Part shown: in pieces, positions 1 to 11,509 of the stretch
How positions within the stretch are numbered: the first letter of the stretch is position 1
Layout: each line of letters starts with the position of its first letter
Assembly (NCBI GenBank): GCA_963281255.1
Contig: OY725488.1
Span: 4,425,925-4,489,924, forward strand
DNA from: Aphrocallistes beatrix
Lineage: Eukaryota > Porifera > Hexactinellida > Sceptrulophora > Aphrocallistidae
Reading direction: 5' to 3'
DNA length: 64,000 bases
The notes under the pieces: model-generated
Databases searched by the model: none
What the model was told of the DNA's origin: nothing
What the model saw: only the letters and a program-made list of their open reading frames with translations
Program-made: the position numbers and the translations under genes

Positions 1-39
1 CATCAATAGTCACTACGACAAAATGATTCTAGTACACTA

Positions 40-1008
40 CTACCAGGGCAATTTTCATATCTGTGAAGCATGGATTTCTTTAAGAAGACTGAACATACGA
101 GTTGTTTCATTAAATAATGATAAGTTAGTTTTTCAACGAATAGAATGCTGCAGCGATGAGCTTAACATTTTGATGTGCTTTGCATATACATACAGAATAT
201 GCACCTTTAGAACCAACAGTTATGCAGTACTTGGGCAGAAGATCGCAAAATTTAGATATTCCAATTTTCATATCTGGATTACACCTTTTAAATTCTAGAT
301 AAAGCTCATTAAATTGATCAGCAATATTCTTTTTTGCTTTTCCAAACGTTTGCCATCAACCTTAATGGAGATTCAATCTTTTTTTCCAGCTAATTTACGA
401 GAGTAATCTACACTTTCATAAAACTCTCTTACTCTCTCGGTTACGTTAGCAGGTGAAGATCTTCCAGATTTAGGTATGGGCAATCCTAGTATTCCATTTT
501 CGGACTGAAGTTTTCTAGCTTATCATGTGACCTGAAATACAGATTTCGTTTTTTATCTTCTCAACACTCCAACTTGATGGTATTAGAGTGAGCAGTTAAA
601 CTTTTTCGTTATTACTAGATCCCGTCATTATTTTTGCTTTGACAGCATATAGAATTTCGTCAAGATCAGCACATTTTCGACAAAAGGATTGTTCTCTAAT
701 ATCTTCTTGATTTACACCGATCAAGCTCGAAATGGTTTTTGAAGAAACTGTCTGAATTTTCACTAACTATCATTTTCCATAGGTAATTTTCCTCTTCATT
801 ATTAACCTGGGCAACTTTATTGGGGTACAACCTAGCTGTATTAATCCCTCATTAATACGGCCTTATTCTAGTTCCTTTTCGTATACTTCAATGTCAGTAT
901 TGTCAGGTTCCGATGAGCTTCATCTGATTGGGATTCACACATTTGTTCGGATAGAATCTCCAACTTTTGATAGCAATCATAGCACATTTTCTGACCAGGT
1001 TTACTGAT
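40..1008 (-). pseudogene. 3' part of the same broken transposon-type gene
   Basis: Reading leftward, recognisable blocks appear in changing frames: a Cys pair in KPGQKMCYDCYQK (near 990), KLLTLIPSSWSVEKIK (near 590), ANVTERVREFYE (near 450), then FKRCNPDMKIGISKFC and SVCICKAHQN (290-160). The order matches a multicopy invertebrate protein with a conserved KFCxLRPK/SVCxCxxHQN region, known to me only as uncharacterised and repeat-associated. Several stops and frameshifts make this a dead copy. The plus-strand frame at 23-298 is its antisense shadow. Confidence 0.45.
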
Positions 1009-1790
1009 ACAAGCATGCTTCGCTTGCTTGTGCTACGCGGCTTGCGGACACTGCGTGTCCGCAGAGTCGCCCTGCGGGCGCCTGGAGTTACTCAATCTAA
1101 CATATTTTGGGAATTATTTTCCTTTATATAAATATTGTAAACAAATGTCAACGAATAATTTATCATATGGATCCGAAAATATAATATTCTAAATCTACAG
1201 CACTAAAAACCCCATGATACTCGTTGGAAGCCAGCCTCTAGCCTATTTTTGTAATTTGTTCACTTTATGTATCTAATGGAAACAAAGGTGAACAATAATT
1301 TATCATATTGATCTGGAAATGTAATATTCGAAATCTACACCCCTAAAAACCCCATGTCACACGTTGGAAGCTAGTCTCTAGCATATTTTTCAAAATTCGT
1401 CAAATGGTGTGAAAATATGTATATAGAGGTGTGAAAATATGCACATAATCTTTTTTATTGCCATACACTATAATACATTTAGGATATCAAACATAAGTTG
1501 TGACTTTGAAGTATTAATAACAATGACGATATATTGTAGTGGCGTACAATGGTTTCTATTGTGATAGTGTAGTCATTTATTTTGTATAGAAAAGGTGTGA
1601 AAAATTATTTTCCATTTTTTTGCAGAGGTGTGAAAATTTCGCTTAGATCTTAGAACTTAATCGTAGTAATATCATTTGACACCTACATGCCAATTTCCAC
1701 ATCTCTATGACTTCCCAATCCTTCAATCAATTCGGACAAACGAACCAAAAAACAAAAAATCAAAATCCTAGCATTTTAATATATAAGCTG
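1009..1790 (-). mobile_element. HEL-B element (Helitron-like, variant body B)
   Basis: Starts with the family 3' block (CAAGCATGCTTCGCTTGC, then hairpin TGCGGACAC-TGC-GTGTCCGCA at 1043-1063). The body has two imperfect ~145-bp tandem units (about 1105-1245 and 1246-1390; shared text GGAAGCTAGTCTCTAGCAT). It ends with CTTCAATCAATTCGGACAAA and an A/C-rich tail. The HEL 5' terminus is missing. It interrupts the broken gene on either side. A longer relative lies at 32753-33835. Confidence 0.6.
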
Positions 1791-2110
1791 TTACAATACT
1801 TTTCGAAAACTGCGCTAAATTTATTAGTATCAGATAAACCTATGGTTTTAACAGAGCGATGAGATACATACTTTTTATGCAACTTCCACGGTTTGCCAAT
1901 CTGAGTATTTGGTGATATATTTTTGTTCATCGTGGAAACAAATAGTAGAAATATCTGGATCATAACGTTTATCAGTCCTGATCTCAAGCAACTCTCTCGC
2001 CTGCTCTTCAAGTTCCCCATTGATAACCAATCCTATTTTCCTAGTATTTTTCAGCTTGCGACACTCTTCTTGAAGACATTTCCTAACGAACATTCTTCTG
2101 GACTAGCACC
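1780..2110 (-). pseudogene. 5' part of a broken transposon-type gene
   Basis: On the minus strand a frame from about 2093 reads through a basic, Leu-rich N-terminus to the segment HDEQKYITKYSDWQ and then shifts; a second frame continues with KPWKLHKKYVSH. The arrangement resembles the start of an uncharacterised multicopy protein that I recall from several invertebrate genomes and that is usually treated as transposon-related. The gene appears to continue at 1008-40, after a HEL-B insertion. The superfamily is not recognised, and frameshifts make it non-functional. Confidence 0.4.
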
Positions 2111-2114
2111 ACAT

Positions 2115-2880
2115 TGATCAAATTGTATCAAATGGATCAACTTGCGTAAAGTGTTATATGAGATAGTTAATTTAGTTGTATTTTTGAAAAATAGTTATGA
2201 TTTAGTATTGTGAGAAGTTATATACGAATACATGTACAGTTTAACAATATATTTCAAGCATTTGCATTTAAACAATAAGTATGTCATACACAGTCAAGGA
2301 TAAATGCAATACATTGCTGAACAATCATAGAAAATATCAAAAGAATTTCCAAAAAATCTCATAGTCGATTAGCATAGGAAAGCCACAGTAATTTTGTTGA
2401 AAATTTTTCGAAAGATTCAATGTGGAAGTATGAATCTAATTGTTCTACTTGTCATACACTAAATAGTTGAAGATATAAAATATAGCTGTTCTGATTAACT
2501 ACAAAGATTAACTGGTCCACTTGGCATGAAGTGGGACATGAATATAATTATATTAATTCAAAAATTAACGGGCGTAGCTTGCTAGTCAATTTAACGCTAG
2601 TGACCTCGAAGTTCTATCACGTTATATGACTACTTTCACAATCTAGAAGTATAGCTTAAATCTTAGTAGCTACTTTACTTTCAGTATGAAAAAGGAAAAT
2701 TATAAACATAATCAGCTTACATATTTTAGAATCACAAAGGTAGTTATTGTAAATTGCATTTTTTGCTTCCATCAGTTTATAATTCAACCAGTACTATTTT
2801 TCTCAATTATTCTATACAATGCAATCAATGTTTCAGCTTCTAATTTGTTTAAATGAAATATTAGAAATCAATGATAGAAG
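2115..2880. other. AT-rich stretch, nothing recognised
   Basis: No coding frame, inverted terminal repeat or similarity to another part of the window was noticed here. Confidence 0.4.
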
Positions 2881-4140
2881 CATTTAAGCTCTCTTCTTAC
2901 CAAATTTTGTATAAACTAAGTATGCTGAACGCCGATTTTCGGATTTTTATTTCGAAATTTCCAACATAATTCACACTAATTCGCGAAACAAAATTTAAAA
3001 TATAAAATCGGCTTCGTTAGATATCTAATTTATCACCTATTACATGCTTTTGGAAGTTTTAAGTTTTAACCCTATATCTCAAACCTTCTCTTATAGAAAG
3101 TATTTTTTAGCTATTCATTATTGGCATCAGAAGATATTCGAGAAAACGAATGACAAATCAAAAAATATTTCCTGGTTGAAAGAAATGTTAAGAATAATGT
3201 AAATGAGCCATTAAGGGTAAATAAAAGCATACATGGGCATTTATACCGATGAATTAGATATAATCCAAACAAAATAGCAAAGGTATACTGATAATCCACA
3301 ATCTCCTTGAGGTCCCTAACTCCCGAATAATTTGAACCAATTGGGAAGAATAATTCATAGTCCTAGCACTACAAAATATAATCCATCAGTTTAGAATTAA
3401 TAAAGAGCTTCTAAAAAGTATATTAGGAAGTTAGAGCGAGAGTCTACGACTTTTAGTTTTAAAGTTTTTCGAAAAATGCTACGTCATCACATGATAAAAA
3501 ACAAAACCTAGCATTCCATAGGACGTAGTACAATTATTGTCAAAGAATCATATATATACTGTTATAAAAAGTATATTAGGAATTGAGATAGGGTAGCATC
3601 TGTTTTTGGACCATAAATGGGATGGTTTTGGACGAATCTGGGAGGTAAAAGACCAGAACTTCCAAAATAATTATGAAAAGTGCTTCAATTTTTCTGTATA
3701 CATTATTTGCGACAATTGCATTGATTGTTTAGTTTAATAGCTACTTTGGACACATATTCCATGATTAGATTCGCCATTTTCTAATATATTCAAAGTTCTT
3801 CATATTTGTATTACAATAAAATCAATGATAAATCGAGAAATATTTATTTTTTGACAAAGTGATGTTTGAGGAACCTATATATTATCATATATATCCTTTC
3901 ATTTAATATTATAATATATTATATATCTTCAATTGTTTTTAAGATATGACATCGGCCTCTTTTGGGACCATAGAGAGGTATAATGCCCGAACTTTACCTA
4001 TAATGAGCAATAACTTACGAACAAATGGTCGGAACTGAACAATCTTTTTTTTCAAATAATCAGAATTTTATTTTAGATACAATTGTCGCTAAATAGCTGA
4101 TATCACATTGGCCATGTCTTATGTCGACGGAAACTCTCTG
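2880..4140 (+). repeat. Diverged internal copy of the TTAA-type element
   Basis: Long stretches align by eye with 61750-62720, for example AAGTATATTAGGAAGTTAGA (3417-3436 against 62014-62033), GAGGAACCTATATATT and the GGCCTCTTT..GACCATAGAGAG block. Termini with the TTAA-flanked inverted repeat are not visible, so this is a truncated, older copy. Nothing is coded. Confidence 0.6.
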
Positions 4141-4570
4141 TGGCATCTTTCCAATTTATATATCCTTTACGAAGAAAAGATAAATCTTTCGAACTAGAAG
4201 TTAACTTTCCTTCATCCTCAGCTTTACCGCATATGAAACAAACTGCAGCGTCAGCAGACTCATCGTAGTGGATCCATTTCCACTGATCAAACCAAGTTGA
4301 TTTAAAGCTCTTGGTTGATTTGGTTTATCTGGTAAAAAGGACACCATAGAACTGCGAATTATCTTTAGCAAACAATGTTACTAAACAAAAGAATTAAAAA
4401 CCAAATTTATGGGGAAATAATAATAGATGGTCAATATTCACCCCCACTGTACTCCAATTCTACTTGATAGGGATTTTTGCACTTGTCATTATGAGACTAA
4501 AAGTAGTAATCATCCTCAAAATGCACTGATTAGAATTTAATGATAAAACATTCTGTTGTTAGCTGTACCA

Positions 4571-4612
4571 GCCGGACCACATTGCTAAAGGTGGTCCGGC
4601 AATTGCCGGACC
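4571..4612. other. Overlapping hairpin and perfect palindrome
   Basis: GCCGGACCAC (4571-4580) pairs perfectly with GTGGTCCGGC (4591-4600) across a 10-base loop. The overlapping 20-mer at 4593-4612 (GGTCCGGCAA and its mirror) is a perfect palindrome. It could be a remnant of a transposon end. Base composition is far more GC-rich than the surroundings. Confidence 0.5.
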
Positions 4613-4678
4613 AGCCGAACCAGTTTAATAAATTCAGTGTGACTTTTGCCGTACCACATTTGACGCCCCTGATATATA

Positions 4679-5213
4679 CAAGCGCGCTTTGTGTGCTAGC
4701 GCTGTGTGGCTGGCTGCCACTATGTGTCTGCCTAGGACGCCCTTTGGGCGCCTAGGCTCACATTAATTAATTATATGGTTGATAACATCTCTAAATACCG
4801 CTGTCTTACTGTAATAATCGATATTACTCGAAAGATCACAAAATTTGTTAATTCGTCAATTGTTGACGCATAATGATGACATCATAACAGAATGATGAGT
4901 CATCATTTCTTTATGATAGTTGTGAAGACACTTGAAGAATATTATATGCACATTATATCAAAATTTCAGCCTTCTATCACCTAAAATGGCTAAATTATAT
5001 TCGAAAAGCTGAAATTTCAAATTATTAAAAAGGTCACACTGACGTCTTCATTCCATGATGAGTCGACCTTTTCGTCTCACTTGGTAGAACCATATCTTAA
5101 AGAATCCAACATGCCAAAGTTATCTTTTGTGTCCATCGCAGTTTCTTCAATCAATTCGTTATAGATATGTATTTATATATACCGATATACATTATTCGAG
5201 TTTTAATAGTAAG
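4679..5213 (-). mobile_element. HEL-A element, near full length
   Basis: Carries the 3' block CAAGCGCGCTTT (GC hairpin degraded), then the standard HEL-A body with TGACATCAT..TGAGTCATCAT and TGACGTCTTC..TGATGAGTCGAC, the CAATCAATTCGTTA box, a TA-rich spacer and a decayed 5' terminus ATTCGAGTTTTAATAGTAAG. It looks older than the copies in the right half of the window. Confidence 0.65.
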
Positions 5214-5566
5214 TTGTGACCTTCGTTATATAAGGTCATACTACTGTGCATTATTTTCCTGCTTATCTAAGGCTGTGATGGCGAGCCATACATCCCGTTC
5301 TTCAAATTACCACAGAACAATGAGATGTACAAGAATGGCTTCATGTTCATAGAGTCAGTATTTCCGATGTGAATGCGTTTACGTATGTGTGAAATACTTT
5401 CGTCCGCAAGATGTTATTCCTGATGTTGATATGCCACAACCTGATTGGTCGATCATTAAAGTCAAATGTCGTCCAATCCTTCGTGATAACGCTTGTCCTT
5501 GCTTCTTACCCAATGCCCAGTTTCATAGCCGATGTCAACACAGTGACTCTTGATCCGATTAACGTT
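5214..5566. other. Unassigned stretch
   Basis: One plus-strand frame near 5400-5540 reads smoothly for about 50 codons (RPQDVIPDVDMPQPDW near its start), which hints at old coding sequence. I do not recognise it. No repeats were noticed. Confidence 0.25.
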
Positions 5567-5760
5567 ACAAAGTTATAGTCGAAAACTGAAATTTCGAATT
5601 AAAAAAGGTGGCAATGGCTTCATAATTCTATGATGAATCGATATTTTCGTCTGAGGTTTGAACTTATTGGAGCCATAGCTAAAATACTCTAACATGCCTA
5701 AAATCAGCTTTCTTTGTGTTTCCGGCAGTTTCTTCGATACTTCGTTACAGGGAGATATAT
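5567..5760 (-). mobile_element. HEL-A fragment (5' half)
   Basis: Body text from the AACTGAAATTTC region through CATGCCTAAAATCAGC to CTTCGTTACAGGGAGATATA is present. The copy is cut at its right end by the TA-flanked element that begins at 5762, and it lacks the GC block. Confidence 0.6.
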
Positions 5761-5761
5761 A

Positions 5762-6820
5762 CACTCCCTGGCCAAAAGAATTCAAACACATTATTTGCAT
5801 AAATAATGCTATAATGAGTGATCTATAGAAGTCAATTCATTCGAACCACAACAGCTACTGAAAATCTTAAATTAAATTTGAAATCTACATTCTTGAATCA
5901 CTGAGTTTAGAAGCTTCCTATATATTAATCCTTTTGCATACCTTAATTCCTAGCAACTGTGTCACCTTGTGCCACTTTGTACTTGCCTTGGTCATATTAT
6001 CTAATTAGAACAAGAAGATCAAGGTAGCACAAAACGACATCAATTTACTTGATGCATAATTGATTTATAGAAAACTTCTAAACAGAGTCATTCAAGTATA
6101 TATATATAGTGGAACTCCGCTTAACGGCCACCCCGGAATAACGACCACCCCGATATAACGGCCACTTTATGAAAGTCCCGGACAACTTACAATAGACATT
6201 AACATTAATTTGCTTCAGAATTCCGGCCATCCTTTTTGGAACGAAACCCTATTTTAACCTCAGAATTACGGCCAATCTTAACAATAGGGAATCATTATTG
6301 CAGGTTTGAAAACGAAAACATTTTCTTGACAATTCAATAACAACACACTCAATTGTATGACGTATACATATAAATGCAAATCATATTAATCAGTAAGAAA
6401 TTCATACGTTTATTAATCTCAAGGTATTCTTGAAAGACAAGTCAATAACAGATGACCTAACCATGATATCTTCTATTGAAGATAGAGTTATCGAAAAGGC
6501 CATTTCCGCACGTTTTTCAGATTGCAAACAATCAACACTAGATGCATTTTTGAACTAAAATTTATGTATTAGCTTGTTATAATTAGCATAGTATGGTTAA
6601 TATTAATGGAATATGATTTCTTACAAAAAGTTTCAGAATTACGGCCATTTTTCTCGGTCCCAAGGGTAGCCGTAATTCCGGGGTTCCACTGTATTTCGAA
6701 TTTGATGTTAGATTTTCAGTCGCTGTCGTGGTTTAAATTATTTGACCTCCTTGGATAGACCCATTTTGGCATTATTTATGATGCAAAACAAAATTGTAAA
6801 AAACTTTTGGCCAGGCATTG
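5762..6820. mobile_element. Tc1-type MITE, interrupted
   Basis: The left end, TA|CACTCCCTGGCCAAAAGAA, is mirrored at about 6800-6820 by CTTTTGGCCAGGCATTG. Internal text such as GATAGACCCATTTT is shared with the 464-bp element at 40027-40490. The TA next to the left end and the non-coding interior fit a Tc1/mariner-mobilised MITE. A pogo-like MITE (6107-6691) is nested inside, which explains the extra length. The exact right end is uncertain. Confidence 0.55.
6107..6691. mobile_element. Pogo-like MITE nested in Tc1-type MITE
   Basis: Ends are AGTGGAACTCCG at the left and GGGGTTCCACTG at the right, each next to TA. Subterminal motifs of the kind AACGGCCAC / ATTACGGCCA recur several times, as expected of transposase-binding repeats. 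CAGTGGAACC-type ends with TA duplication are typical of pogo/Tigger elements. No transposase frame is present. Confidence 0.6.
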
Positions 6821-6840
6821 TCTACGTCTATAAATAAATA

Positions 6841-7628
6841 CAAACGCGCTTCGCTTGCTTGCGTTGCGCGGCTTGCAGACACTGCGTGTCCGCAGATTTA
6901 CCCAGTGGGCGCTTGGGGATATTAGAGAAACAATACGTCGCTTTCTTGTTTTATACTAAGTACGCTGGATTGTCATTTGTCTACGGTTACATTAATGAAA
7001 TCAGAACTGTAGCAGAAATTTTGTTTCGTGATAAATATAATTTACTTCGTATTATATCAACTAATCCTGAATGTAAGCTCAATTTGAATACACAAAGTTC
7101 ACATTGCTAAAGATTATTATACTTAAATAATCAATTCCAGTCCATGTCGTTAAAAGTTATTTTATGATCGAATTGATTGATCGTAGCATATATCACACTT
7201 TAATTGTTGTTAACAATCAAATTATAGACTCAAAATAGCAGTATTCAATCATTTATATGAAATAGGATCGTGTGAATGGCATTATAAAAGGATGATAATT
7301 GATTGGTTCTCACGTAAACCAATGAATTACAATCACAAATAGTCCTTTTGATTATATGCATAAGTCACTACTATTTTATTCCAATATGTTTGCATTATAA
7401 AATAATCGAATTTGATTGGTCAGCACATTTTGTCACCTATCTCGGGGAGGTGTGAACATTTCGCTTAGATCTTCGAACTTAATCCTAGATTCATCATTTG
7501 ACGCCTACATGCCAGTTTTCGTATCTCTACGACTTGCCAATTCTTCAATCAATTCGGACAAACAAACAAAAAAAAAATCCTAGCAGTTTAATATATAAGA
7601 TACACGAATTGAGTTTTAATGTTAAGGA
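6841..7628 (-). mobile_element. HEL element with a third body type
   Basis: The 3' block CAAACGCGCTTCGCTTGC with hairpin TGCAGACAC/GTGTCCGCA opens the copy, and AATTGAGTTTTAATGTTAAGGA closes it at 7628 as a mutated HEL 5' terminus. The last ~180 bp (from 7446) match the end of HEL-B. The left body (about 6900-7440) matches neither HEL-A nor HEL-B. It shows that one pair of ends carries at least three bodies. An 83-codon frame at 6859-7110 shows no family motif. Confidence 0.55.
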
Positions 7629-7705
7629 TTTATTTATGATGATATATATCTCTGTGACTAATTGATTGAGAAACTACGAGGTACACAAAACAGATTTTTG
7701 TCCAT

Positions 7706-8314
7706 TGGAGGCGCCCTTTGGGCGCCGGGGGTTATAATGATTAATTATAAGTTAGATAATATCTCTAATTACTTCCGTCTTACTGTTCAAATCGACATCA
7801 CTCGAAAATTTTTTAATTTTTGATGAGTTATGATGACGTTATAAACAGTGATGAGTAATCATTTTTTGATCATAATTGAATCATATGTGCGATATATTAA
7901 TATACACATCCAGCGTTTCATACAGAGGGTTTTAGGGGGGGGGCACTTGCCCTCCCCCCTGTTCATTCAAGTGCCCCCCCTAGAAATAAAATGCATAACA
8001 TGAAGAGATGTGATTTAGTACATGCCCCCCTTAGATATCCCATATTGCCCCCCCTTGCATGCAAATCCTGTATGAAACACTGACATCCTATTAAATTTCA
8101 GCCTCCTATCACTTAAAATGAGAGTTTTGGTAAAAACCTGAAATTTCTAATTTTAAAACGGTGACAATGATGCATAATTCCATGATGAGTCGACATTTTC
8201 GACTGAGGTCAGTACTTAGTGGAGCCATAGCCGAAAGACTCCCACATGCCAAAAATCAGCTTTGTGTGATTTGCAATACATACGTAAACATTAATCGAGA
8301 TTTAATAGTAAAGA
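7706..8314 (-). mobile_element. HEL-A element, interrupted by a MITE
   Basis: The GC end is truncated to GGCGCCC-TTT-GGGCGCC. The body with TGATGACGTTAT and CATGATGAGTCGAC follows, and the 5' terminus ATTAATCGAGATTTAATAGT ends at 8314. A 172-bp MITE sits in the middle (7911-8082). Confidence 0.65.
7911..8082. mobile_element. 172-bp MITE with G/C runs, ACATC duplication
   Basis: Ends are CAGCGTTTCATACAG and CTGTATGAAACACTG, an inverted repeat of about 15 bp. ACATC lies directly on both sides (7906-7910 and 8083-8087), a 5-bp target duplication that restores the HEL-A host text. The interior holds runs of 7-9 G or C. The superfamily is unclear: the CAG start suggests hAT-like ends, but the duplication is 5 bp rather than 8. 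Confidence 0.65.
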
Positions 8315-8322
8315 TATATATA

Positions 8323-9075
8323 CAGCTCATCAAGTTCTGTAACAAGCTTCATTATATATAAAATTTCTTATACTCAAACAATCTTAGTTATTATGGTCTT
8401 TAGAGATTGTAATTCGAATATTTTCAATGATTTTAAAAGATTTTTCGAGTCTAAGACTTTGAACTGTCCTTTGTATGGTGATTTTTATTTGGAAAAAATG
8501 TGTCCTTATACGCAGCTAAAATTGACAATCTGGGCTCACTGCTTTTTAAATGATCATTCTAGAGTCTTCACATTCTAGGAAAATTGGCTCTCACATTTTC
8601 CTAGAAGACACTGAATTTGTAGAATTATAAGATGTTTATATCAGTACATATTGAGAACCAATTCGCTCAGTTTTTGGTCATGTGAAAAAAAGTGCCATTT
8701 GGGTGATTTTACATAATGTACCTAATTTGATCTCGTGAAATAATAACTTTCTCTCGTTTCTGATAATAAATTCAGTGGATTAATGAGATATTTTCATAGT
8801 GAATGAAAGGTATCTGGTGCTAAATCGTCATAGAGCATCGATTGTGAAGACATTTTTTACAGGAGCAGTGACCTTGATTCTCGATTTTCGCTGCGTGTTA
8901 GGACACATTTCCCTCATAAAATTCACAATACAAAACACAGTTCCAGGTCTTTTGCTCGTAAAATATTTTACAATCATTTAAAATATTCGAATAACTATCT
9001 CTAAAGACCATAATAACTAAAGATTAATTGAGTTTAAGACATTTTATTCCTTTCGAAGCTTGTATCAGAATTGTA
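8323..9075. mobile_element. Long-TIR mariner-type MITE, older copy
   Basis: Left arm from CAGCTCATCAAGTTCTGT and right arm to about 9075 (GAAGCTTGTATCAGAA) are inverted repeats sharing GAATATTTTCAATGATTTTA. The sequence is homologous throughout to 31974-32729. It starts at a TA eight bases after a HEL 5' terminus. The right outer end is decayed. Non-coding. Confidence 0.6.
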
Positions 9076-9313
9076 TCAGAATTGTATCACACAGACAACT
9101 TTTTGAAAATTTGAAAATTGGTTAAAATTTAGTAGTAGATTGAAAAACTCAAGCAATATTTTGTAAGTAGTAGTAATTTCAAAGATTTTTTTATAATTCT
9201 CTTTTGATTCGTAATATCGAAAAGTTGTCTCTACCAGAGTTGCTCATCGTCGAAATCTATCAAAAACCATTGAGTTCTCGCTAGGTTGAATTAACGAAAA
9301 GTTTTCCCACTTA

Positions 9314-9846
9314 TCCTTACTTTGTGCTATTAAAACTCGATTAACGTGTATTTTTTATATATATAACTAATTGATTGAAGAAACAGCCAGGCACAGATAG
9401 TTAATTTGTGGCATGTGGGAGTCTTTTGGCTATGGCTCCACTAAGTCCTGAGCTCAGACGAAAATGTCGACTCAGCATGGAATTATGACGTCATTATCAC
9501 CTTTTATAATTAGAAATGTTTTTCGACTATAACTCAGCCATTTTAGGTGATAGAAGGCTGAGATTTTAATTGAATGTGTATATTAATATACCTCACATAG
9601 AATGCAACTATCACAAAAAATGATAGCTCATCACTGGTTATGACGTCATCATCACGCATCAAAATTTTTAAAATTGACAAATTTGGTGATTTTTCTTTCG
9701 ATATCGATTATAACAGTAGGACAGACGTATTTAGGGATGTTATCTTCCTTATAATTAATCAATGTGATCTCAGGCGGCCATAGGGCGCCTCCAGCGGACG
9801 CTAATCGTCCGCTAGTCGCACACCGCAAGCAAGCGAAGCGCGCTTG
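9314..9846 (+). mobile_element. HEL-A element, plus orientation
   Basis: Begins A|TCCTTACT, with about six extra bases in the terminus before TATTAAAACTCGATTAA. It continues with CTAATTGATTGAAGAAAC, the two bZIP-like motif pairs, and the hairpin AGCGGACG-CTAAT-CGTCCGCT (9793-9813). It ends GCGCGCTTG|T at 9846. The hairpin differs from the family consensus yet stays fully paired. Confidence 0.7.
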
Positions 9847-10074
9847 TAAGTGTTAAAAATATTCTCAAAATATTTGTTTTGAAAAATATTATACCTTATA
9901 AATCCCTCAATTCCCATTAGTATTATCTGTATCGTGAAATTAGATTGCAAGTAAACATCCTTATTAAACGTTTAGCAGTTCTTAATTTCATAATATGGTA
10001 TATATCAATATTTTTACACCATTACATTACGCCTTCAAAAGTGTGAATAATCTGTCAAAATTATTGGTGTCCCC

Positions 10075-10700
10075 AAAACACCACCTCAGACAATCTTCAC
10101 CGGAATTCCATATCTATAACTTCTTTTAGATATGGCAGTTCATTATTTTAATACTGAATTCGTGTCCAGCACTGAATTTCAAGCGATTTAATATATGTAT
10201 TGACAATTTTTGGAGATTTTCTTTGCTGCATGTTCCTAGCAATGCCCAGGTATGTGAACAAATTCCTGGCCATTGCTAGGCACGGACAACCAAAATATTC
10301 TCCAAATATTGTCAATATCCAAGTTGACTATTTCATTGAAAGAAGATGAAGAATTATGAATTAATCAATTAATCAATTAATCAAATTCTCAAACACTTGT
10401 GCAGATTCTATATCCAAAAGTGGTTAAAAGTTGCTAATGTTTATACCTCTAACATAGCTCGGTCCCTAAGCGAAATATCAAATATTTTTTTAATTATTTA
10501 GTTTCGAATTATGAGTAATTCATTGATAATCATGAACTAGTCAACTTAGGCCAATATATATCAAATCGTTGGAAATTCAGTGTTGGACACCAATTCAGTA
10601 TTAAAATGATGATCTGGCATAGCTAAAAGAAGTTATAGATATGCGATTTTTCGTATCAAAAATATGTCCTTTTTAGAGCAACACCAGGTGGTACAAGTGA
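10075..10700. repeat. Inverted-repeat element with nested palindrome
   Basis: Text at about 10080-10215 (CATATCTATAACTTCTTTTA, ACACTGAATTTC-like) recurs reverse-complemented at about 10555-10690. Inside, 10199-10316 is a second palindrome built from TTGACAATTTTTGGAGA and TAGCAATG arms. No coding frame. It is probably a foldback-type MITE; termini and target duplication were not resolved. Confidence 0.5.
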
Positions 10701-10720
10701 CTTTCAGTTTCAAAATATTA

Positions 10721-11509
10721 GAATTAGAGTTATAAAAATCGATATTAATGTTTAGAACCCCTACAGGGATCTAAAAATGATAAAAAAGCTCGCTTAGCAA
10801 ATTTCTGATAAAAATAATATTCCCCATTAGCAATACTAACCTCAAGTATGTGATATAAAACAGAGTATAAAACACCTGTAAAAATCGACATTCCTTGTGT
10901 ATCCTGTTTCCAGGAATTTTAAGCTTTTACTGTTCATAAAATCGTGACTGAAGTCATATATTTAATATATTATTGTTTTCTTCTAGTTTTCTTTTGATAT
11001 TACATCCACCATTAATCACTTTTACAAATCGAGACGCGATATCCATTGGCTTCTATCTATCCTTTCTTCTTTTCAGATAAATTTCCCCTCTATATTGTAT
11101 TCTTTTTATTGCATTATCTATCGCTCTTCTAATTTTTTTATATTAAAACCTAATAAACAAGACCCTTTAATTACGAATGCTTTTGACATTTTTCTTCAAA
11201 GATTACCTAGACCAACTAACTCTATATTTAGAGAGTTAAAGGTCTGTCACCACAATCATTTCTTAATTCCTGATTTGCGGAATGATTTATTACTTTTAAT
11301 ATATTTCCTTCATTCACAAATTTCATCAATTTGGATTCAAAACGAAAACATTCTACATTTTGTACATGATATCTTGAAAAGTGACAATGTAGATATGCTA
11401 AATACGGTATGCTTTAATTATTTGCCTAATTGCTGAATCGGCACTGATGCCCTTCTCTTATTTTCTTAATTATGAATTTTCATGAATTCTTACTTTCCTT
11501 TTTTAACTA
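10721..11509. other. AT-rich stretch, one unassigned frame
   Basis: A plus-strand frame of 113 codons spans 11095-11436. It is Phe/Ile/Leu/Asn-rich as expected from AT-rich non-coding DNA, and no domain is recognised. I do not support it as a gene. Confidence 0.3.

Noticed and set aside
23-298. 91-codon plus-strand frame
   Set aside because: It is the antisense of recognisable minus-strand coding remnants of the transposon-type gene.
6859-7110. 83-codon frame within the HEL copy at 6841
   Set aside because: It begins in the GC hairpin block and has no recognisable domain; it may be captured sequence but that cannot be shown here.
11095-11436. 113-codon frame as a host gene
   Set aside because: Composition is what AT-rich DNA gives; no motif, no start context, no homology recognised.
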